From Oikopleura dioica (taxonomy: Eukaryota > Chordata > Appendicularia > Copelata > Oikopleuridae): a stretch of 64,000 nucleotides of DNA. The notes under the pieces were generated by a model. That model had not been told where the DNA came from and did not search any database. It saw nothing but the letters and a program-made list of their open reading frames with translations. The stretch is taken from positions 2,852,001-2,916,000 of the forward strand of contig OU015569.1 of NCBI GenBank assembly GCA_907165135.1, in the 5' to 3' direction. Below, one piece after another: positions 57,331 to 64,000 of the stretch. Position 1 is the stretch's first letter. Each line of letters opens with the position of its first letter. The translations under genes and the position numbers were made by a program.

Positions 57331-60222
57331 ATGAGTGGCACGCTTCCAAACCAAAAGCAGGTAAAACAACCTTCAACAGTAACTCTAACGGTTTTATGAA
57401 GAGCTACTATAGATTTCATCTTACAGAGGGGTTCTAGGGAACGGAGCTTTTTGTGTTATTTTATTGATCTGGTGTCTGAACTTGATAACCTGTGTTAAAC
57501 CCTGAGTCAGGCTCCTAAAATACCATCAAAATCTGTCTTGAACAATTCTGGGGAAGGCGCTACGCGGCTTCGTTTTGAGAAAAGCCGCTGCGCGGCTTTT
57601 AATTAAAGATTTTTCAACACCCTGACTCGGTACTATTCATATTCGCAATTGGAAACTTCATTTTTCTGACCAAAAAACGGTTTTCAGAAATTAAGAAGTC
57701 GAATTCTGATTGTAGACTCTACAATGTAGAGGGCTTGTGAGCCGCGGAAATGGACTATAATCTGTAAATGATCGTTTAAATTGGTCTGCTGATCGAATGA
57801 GGCTTATAAACACTTGTGACGTGTGCAGCGCCTTCGTGTGCATAGTTGCTCGTTTTTGGCAATGTGAACAGTGCCAGTGAAGGATCTGACAGTATAAATT
57901 GACTTTCGCCTCCTTTGGCAAATTAAGAATGCGCTCTTCAGCTCTTCTCATGTGCCTACTTACATGTGAGAGCTCCTCGCATAAAAACCCACCGCTCCGA
58001 AGCATAAAGAAAAGCATAAAGCACTAAAGTTAGTAAAGTCGCTCTTCTGAAAGCTGGGCTAAGTCGACCATTTATCAGACTAGAACGAACTCGTAACAAA
58101 AGACGCTCCTGACGTCACTCACCTTCGAACAAGTCTAGTACTATTGTGAATTTATACAGAACAAAGCGAAAAAAGCTCCCACTAAGAAGCAGCCATGTCT
58201 TAGGGGCTCTGGAAACATAGATGAGCTGGACTAGGAAACCTGTGTTAAAAACCTGATTCAGGGTCTGAAGAATCATCAATGATCTACACGATTTTTTTAT
58301 AAACGAAATTATCAGTCATGTCTATTTTTCTCATAATTGCTGTTTTTTCGGGTCACAATTCTAGAGCTAGCTTCTGTCACGATACATTTCTTTTGTCTAA
58401 AGATTGTTTTCTTTTCAGAAAATTCAAAATCTGGTGAGACAGAAGACAATCGAGTCGTTCGAGTGCTGCGCTGGTCATCACCAGTCTTTCTTCACCGATC
58501 CCAACGATGGAACGATCCTCAAGAAAAACGAGATCGCCGACGGCAACATCTCCGAAGGCCACATCATGAAGAAGATGCAGAGCCAGACGATTTCGGTGAG
58601 TAGACAGAGAAATCTACAATCTAGCTATCACGGGAAAGACTCACAGAAACTCTGTATTTTACTTTCTGTGTCTATTTGATCAATACTTCATATGCGCTAG
58701 ATAAAATAAAGATAACTTTCCATTGTGGAATTCCAAAAGCGGAAATTCTTGTATTTTCATATTGTAATATTTATTCAAGTGTTTGATTCCCAAGCTAATC
58801 GAGCTCGTGGAGATCGAAAAGGTTGAATTCATCAAAATGGAGAACCTGACTCGTCGCTTCAAAGCACCCGCGATTATGGACGTCAAGCTTGGATCGAGAA
58901 CGTATCTTTTCTACGAGGCCAACAATCGTCAGCGGAATGACCTCTATAAAAGGTGAGAGCCCAGGAAACGAGCCATGGAAACACGGTCGATGCTACTTTA
59001 TATTCATTTACTGTAACTTGGCGCTGTAACTAGAAAACTGGGTCGGCAACCTGTGTAGAAAACCTTAGTCGGGGTTTGAAGATCTGTAATGAAATCTTCG
59101 CGGTCCCTTCGAATCAATTTTCGAATACAGGCTTTTTATTAGAGATCTTCCATACCCTGAGATTTTATACACAGGTGCCGAGCCCCGACTAGGCGAGTCG
59201 GCCTAGTTGTAGAAAAGGCAGCATAACTCGATTGTGGCTTATGTTTCTTTTCTTCGCTTTGCCCTCATGTTTTCTTAATCAGATTTTGACTTACATTGAT
59301 TTACAATTGGGCCTTTTACATAAGCGAATTAAATGTCACACTCTCATTTGACTAAATTGACAAGGATTAAGGCCAATTACTACTGATGATTTTGAATTCG
59401 CGAAAGTATCCGTATAAGTCTTTTCTTTTGTATAAAAAGCGATTTGACACATGTTTAGATGATGAAAATCGACAAAGATGCGCCGACGGATCAGGAGCGT
59501 CAGAATGAAACAATTTCTAAATACAGATATTTAGAATTTAGGGACTCGTCCACTACCTCGAAAAAGGAAGGAACGGGAGTTCAGCACTATATTCATTAGA
59601 ACGACTGTTTTTTATCCACAAGCGATGAGATCCAAAAATTCTAGTGTAACCCCTGTCAAAGCTTACAGAATAGAAGGCTTCAGGCGTTCTTGCGGCGAAA
59701 AATTCGATAAATTTTGCCTCAACAGGTGAGAATTTGGCGATATGAAAATCTCAATTGCAAACGCTGGGAAATTCCGCATATTTGCGCTCTCAGCTATAAG
59801 AATTGGAACTGACTGGTTCGATTTAGGATAGCCGACAAAAAGACTGCCATGAAGTACTTCGAACTGTTCCTGCGCTGTTCCACGATTCCATTAGCTGAGA
59901 TCTGCACCAAGATCGTGAAGAAACTCACCTACATCAAAACCCGCGCTCAATCTTCTCCCTTCTTTTCCTCACATTTGGTAAGTCCTACGAATGCGGCACT
60001 GGTTTTGACTTTTTGCTCTTTCAGTTTATAGGAACGTCGTTACTGTTCATCCTCGACGAGAATGGCTCATTCGACGTGAAACTGATCGACTTTGCCAAAG
60101 TGCGCGAATTCAACCCGACGAAGGAGGACCCGTTGCCGAATAGCGAGTGGTTCCGCGGTCTGGACAACCTTATACGCGATTTCTCCGAGATTTCTACCCT
60201 CAATGTTCCCACTAACAGCTGA
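57331..60222 (+). CDS. Inositol-trisphosphate 3-kinase (ITPKA/B/C-type)
   Basis: Phosphorylates Ins(1,4,5)P3 at the 3 position; member of the IPK superfamily. Exons include 57331-57360 (MSGTLPNQKQ), 58419-58595, 58780-58952, about 59458-59560, about 59630-59725, about 59826-59979 and about 60025-60222. Diagnostic PxxxDxKxG is P-A-I-M-D-V-K-L-G in exon 3. DLYKR followed by IDKDAPTDQER matches the ITPK loop. YRIEGFRR matches G-F-R-I-E-G. The IGTSLLFI...DVKLIDFAK segment gives the second catalytic Asp (D-F-A-K for D-F-G-K). End: GLDNLIRDF. The N-terminus is very short compared with vertebrate enzymes and lacks the F-actin and calmodulin segments. Two introns carry MITE copies, and the junction after 58952 does not phase with a GT donor. 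Confidence 0.85.
57476..57634. mobile_element. MITE copy 6, degenerate
   Basis: Left CTGAACTTGATAACCTGTG...ACCCTGAGTCAGGCTCC and right GATTTTTCAACACCCTGACTCGGTA. The terminal CTCGGCAACC bases are lost on the right. Central GCGCTACGCGGCTTCG resembles the hairpin family core. It lies in the first intron of the inositol kinase gene. Confidence 0.6.
58226..58280. mobile_element. MITE copy 7, single end
   Basis: CTGGACTAGGAAACCTGTG...AAACCTGATTCAGGGTCTG, with no opposing arm found nearby. Same intron as the previous copy. Confidence 0.55.
59038..59186. mobile_element. MITE copy 8, in an inositol kinase intron
   Basis: CTGGGTCGGCAACCTGTGT...ACCTTAGTCGGGGTTTGAAG is opposed by CTTCCATACCCTGAGATTTT...CACAGGTGCCGAGCCCC. 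Intron 58953 to about 59457. About 149 bp, arms diverged. Confidence 0.75.
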
Positions 60223-61068
60223 AAAATACCGCTTTTTCGCTTCTATTCATGATCGACAATGAATACCACATGACTTCGTTTACCTGACTTTTCGCCAAAG
60301 CAAAAGCTTCTTAGAAGCGGAAAGTCAAGTAACTAACTCGCCCTTTTTCTTACCGTTCTCATGTTCGTAAAAAACTTCTACTGTTAAATCAAATATAAAT
60401 TCATTCTATGATGACTCAAATAATAAATATCGTTATTTTCGCATGTTTTCTACAGCTACGTGCGAAAAAGTGCAATCCAAACCAAATTTATTTTCTTGTT
60501 AATTCTGACAATCAATGAAAAGATTCTAAACGGCTATGAAACTTTTTGTTTAGTCTACTGTAAATAAGATCTATTTGGCTTTTCTATGGGTCGCGTAAAT
60601 TTATTTGTTTGCGTTGACCCCCTTTGAAGAATCCCCGGCGATTTTGCGTTCCATCCCTAGCGCCGTCGACCCGTGCATCCACGCCCACGCATCCACCGGA
60701 CAAGCCACTGTCAGTCATACAATTTAACATCATTTTTAAAATCAGAGAGTCTTAATCAGCAGAGAATTGACTACCAGCCAAGTTGAGGCTCAGCTTTCAG
60801 ACTTCCAACGCGAAAAGGGATTAAACCGCTGAACATCGATTTTTGTAAAAAAACCTTCCTTTTTCGAATCGCAATAAAATTTATTAAGAACCTGTAAGGA
60901 AGGCTTCTCAAAAGTCCCTAAGTCACAGATGCAAGAATAGGAAATTTTCCCCATCAACGAAAAGGGATGAAAAATTTTAAAAACATAACCATTCTTCCTC
61001 TTCGTCTTTTCTATTTATTGAGGATTCGAGATCATCAATTGTTTGGATTATCTACATTTGTATTATTT
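60223..61068. other. Intergenic, no gene recognised
   Basis: Spacer between two plus-strand genes, mostly AT-rich with AATAAA-type signals near 60420. No repeat recognised. Confidence 0.35.
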
Positions 61069-61106
61069 CAGAAATAGACAAATGAACTCGGATTGAATTC
61101 TGCAAG

Positions 61107-64000
61107 ATGGATTTCACACAAGATCTTCAACTGCGAAATGAGGAGCTGCCAGAGGATTACTGGAAACTAAATCGAAAAGAAAACGCCGAGCGCATTTCCA
61201 GCAGAATTCTTAGTTCTTCAAACGAACAATTAAAAGAATGCTGGGACTGGATCGCCGACGAGGGACACAACAACTTCCTCGTCGCTTTAATTTGTAAGTC
61301 GAGAATTTCAAGCTTGGAAAAATGATCCAACTTTCATTTCAGATTGGTCGATGGATGAAGAACATCTTCAATCTGGAAACTTAAGGAGCACCTTCAATAT
61401 GGGCTGGACGGCTCTTTTCTTGAGGGAAGAAAAAGCAGAAAAATGGATTGATGCGATTATGTTTGAGGTGGACGATTTCGGAATCGAGCCCGAGGAAGAG
61501 GTAAGTTACCTATTTAGAATTATTTGTAGCAAATGTATCATAAAAAATGAATAATTTTAAAGTGTGTAAGAAAAATTATAATTTGATTAACCGATACTTG
61601 TAGAACTGGCGAGAACTTGTCAATATCTACACTGAGAAACGAGCGGAGGCAGGATTCACGATGCGATCCGGTCTGCGAATCGCATATGCAGTCTGTGTGG
61701 GATTTCTGCTTCTGACGCTTCCCGGCCAAAAAGCTGGACTGGAAATTAAAGCCATCAAAGATTTATTCGCCGATGCTAGCAAAAAAGAACGACTGGGAAG
61801 AATCCTTAAGGACAAGAGCAGCAAAGCTATCAAAGGCTTCAAGTCACGAGCGAACTGGACTATCAGTCAGTTCCACAGACATCTCAACCTTTCAGCAACG
61901 GAGGACACGCCGCCAGGTCGACCATCGAGAGCATCGTCAGCGAGTTCTGGAAAACAGGGCTACGCGTCTTCAGTCAACAGCGGAGAAGCTCCTGTTAATC
62001 AAGCAACAACTTCCAACCCGGCTTCGTCTCAGACGAACCAACAACCGCCTCCTCAGTCTTCACCGGTGATCAATCTGGTACCCTCGGTTATGGTTCCGAC
62101 TCGTCCGACTGGAACTCAACCTCAGTCTACACAACCTCAGTCAATAGTTCTTAATTCGAATCTTCAGCGACACACAGATGTATCAGAATTCGCACGGCAA
62201 GTACCAACACAAGCAACATTGAATTCACATTCATTCGATCCTTCCATGGCCATAAGGGGAGTCACGCTTTCGGAAAGCCGACAACGAGCGGAAAATCAAC
62301 AACAGAATGTTACACAAAATCATATGCAGCAGGTTTCTCTCGCTCAACTCAACATTTCCCAGCAATGTCTCAACATTCCCAGCAATGTCTCAACATACCC
62401 AGCAATGTCTCAACATGTGCGGCATCCTGCACAATATCAATATCGGCAGCAGACGCCCTACGGACAACAATTCAGTCAGAATCAATTCAGTCAGAATCAA
62501 CATCGCCAGAGTTCATTTCAAAATCCGAACCCGTCAGCGAATCAACAGCGAATACCTGACCTTCCGCCTAGAAATGGCCTAGGTGGACCTTTTATCCAAT
62601 ATTCTAATGAATTGCAACAGTATAATCATTATTCTCCTGGGCTAAACCGTAACCATGTGCGACCTCAAAACCCAACTTCATTCCTACCAAACATCTCAGA
62701 TGCCCCGAATACGCAGGCTCCTCAGTCAGCCGGCAGAGTCCCTCCTCAAATTTCTCCACAATTGGGCTCTTTATCTGGCACTAGAAATCGAGCACCTCCA
62801 CAAAAATCTCCGAGTGGACAAGTTCAGACTCCTGTAGTATCTCAGCAGCGACAAATACGGCCTAATGCACCAACTCAGCAGCATCGACCGCCCAATCAGC
62901 AAGGAATACTTCGGCATCCTCCATCACGGCAGCAGACCCCTGCAACTTCGCCGCCAGTACAACCTCAGCGAAATGGAATTCCTCAACAGGGTCATGGACG
63001 AGTGCGTCAGATTCCTGGGCTTGCAGTGCGCCAAAATGAACCCTCTCTCCAGTCACAACAACCCCAGCGCAATGCATCACTTCAACGGCCTCAGCAGCCT
63101 AGCCAGAGGCTCAACGGACGTCCTCAAAACCAAAGAGCTCAACAGATTATTCCCAATAACAATAATGGCTTGGCAAGGGCCCCCGAGTTCTTCCACTGCC
63201 GAATCTTCCAAATCGCATGCGTGTTAGAGTTGTTCGCCTCCCTTCGAATCTCCCTGAAAATGGTTCTCATTGGAGCGATGAAGTTGCTATTTGGATCATG
63301 CAACACGAAGAGTACCAGCGATTATCACCAGGCTATTTTCTGTGTGTTCAAATTACGCGTCAGCTTCCAGCTGAACTCTATTTAAAATGGCTCGTTGTTC
63401 GCGCTAGAATCATGGAATTTCCCAACTATGGAAGAAACGGGTTTTTTTAAGAACGAAAACTATGATGAAAACGATTTTTATAAATCAGGAGGTGTAGAAA
63501 TAAGAAAATTTGTATAAATAAGCGGTTAAGTTGCAAAATAATTTGATCTGTTAAAAAAACCTGTTAGATGTGATCACGCTCGGTTAACCTTCCAAGCATC
63601 ACAACCGAGCCCGGACTCTGTGCCATATGAAATCGAACGATCAACAAGTAATGAAAACATTCTGGGCGAGGGAACTTGGACCCTACATTGGAGAAAGAAA
63701 GTAAAGAAAATAGCTTCTAGCAAGGAAGCGCTGCCAACTTCGACAAACGAGGATCCACCTGCTGATGATGCGATCGTTAACAACGCTGAGGTTGAGGACG
63801 ATCCTTACAATATGTTCATGCAAAATACCCCGGCGCCGGCTCTTGTAATTTGCACTTCAGTATTAAAATTTTAACTTTCATTTAAGCTACCTGGTGATGA
63901 AGATGTTCCACCTACACCGCAGGCACAACCCTCTTCACCAGCACCCCCATTAGTGCCAGTATCTCCAGGTCCTAAACCTCCTCAGCCTCAGCCAGCATTA
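61107..64000 (+). CDS. Unrecognised Gln/Pro-rich protein, cut by window end
   Basis: Exons 61107-61293, 61343-61500, 61604-63186, 63228-63440, 63568-63844 and 63887 onward; all junctions keep phase with GT-AG introns of 41-127 nt. An N-terminal folded part (residues 1-170) is Trp-rich (DYWKLNRKE, ECWDWIADEGH, NMGWTALFLREEKAEKWID). A long disordered stretch rich in Gln, Asn, Pro and Ser follows, with a threefold 21-bp repeat at about 62354-62416 and a 15-bp duplication at 62473-62502. A second folded segment begins VVRLPSNLPENG-SHWSDEVAIWIMQHEEYQ. The last part is Pro-rich. I do not recognise either folded part. A TATTTCAG acceptor lies 36 nt before the ATG. Confidence 0.6.

Overview
The window looks like a compact metazoan genome, most probably a larvacean tunicate (Appendicularia, Oikopleura-like). 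The genes are animal families: a MAGUK, Crumbs, NudC, REPS, classical PKC, GLIS, SLC29, inositol-trisphosphate kinase and PLAC8. Many introns are only about 40-80 nt. Several reading frames need a GA-AG or GC-AG intron. Most start codons sit 1-40 nt behind a 3' splice site, as in spliced-leader trans-splicing. Closely spaced same-strand genes look like operons. I have no database search, so the species is inference.

Layout. 1.1-5.0 kb (-): Dlg-type MAGUK (SH3-HOOK-GK, no PDZ seen). 5.2-8.3 kb: repeat-rich, with foldback elements. 8.4-9.1 kb (-): DUF218 protein. 10.2-12.8 kb (+): SLC29 nucleoside transporter. 13-18.6 kb: sparse, with two unrecognised genes. 18.6-20.7 kb (+): coiled-coil gene whose large intron holds an antisense two-gene pair, one with a J-like domain. 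21.3-24.3 kb: complete MULE-type DNA transposon with about 450-bp inverted repeats. 24.9-28.0 kb (+): conventional protein kinase C. 28.4-30.9 kb (-): sugar-nucleotide epimerase (extended SDR) with a 1.2-kb intron filled by a compound foldback element. 31.7-32.9 kb (-): secreted Ly6-like protein. 33.3-33.8 kb (+): PLAC8 protein. 34.2-35.0 kb (-): unrecognised small basic/acidic protein. 35.6-36.8 kb (+): Crumbs3-like membrane protein. 37.5-38.9 kb (-): GLIS-type zinc-finger factor. 40.0-44.0 kb (-): large unrecognised protein. 45.7-47.8 kb (-): REPS EH-domain protein, probably in an operon with the upstream NudC gene (47.9-56.6 kb, -). The last NudC intron contains a complete Ty3/gypsy-type LTR retrotransposon (48.4-54.9 kb). 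57.3-60.2 kb (+): inositol-trisphosphate 3-kinase family, divergent from NudC. 61.1 kb to the window end (+): an unrecognised Gln/Pro-rich protein, cut by the window edge.

The Dlg-type MAGUK and the Crumbs-type protein are both cell-polarity families. PKC and the inositol kinase both belong to phosphoinositide signalling. Proximity on the chromosome probably has no functional meaning, apart from the candidate operons. At least three families of non-coding inverted-repeat elements are interspersed. One of them, a CTGGGCTCGGCAACC-ended MITE, occurs about eight times, often in introns, and one copy has a perfect 8-bp target duplication.
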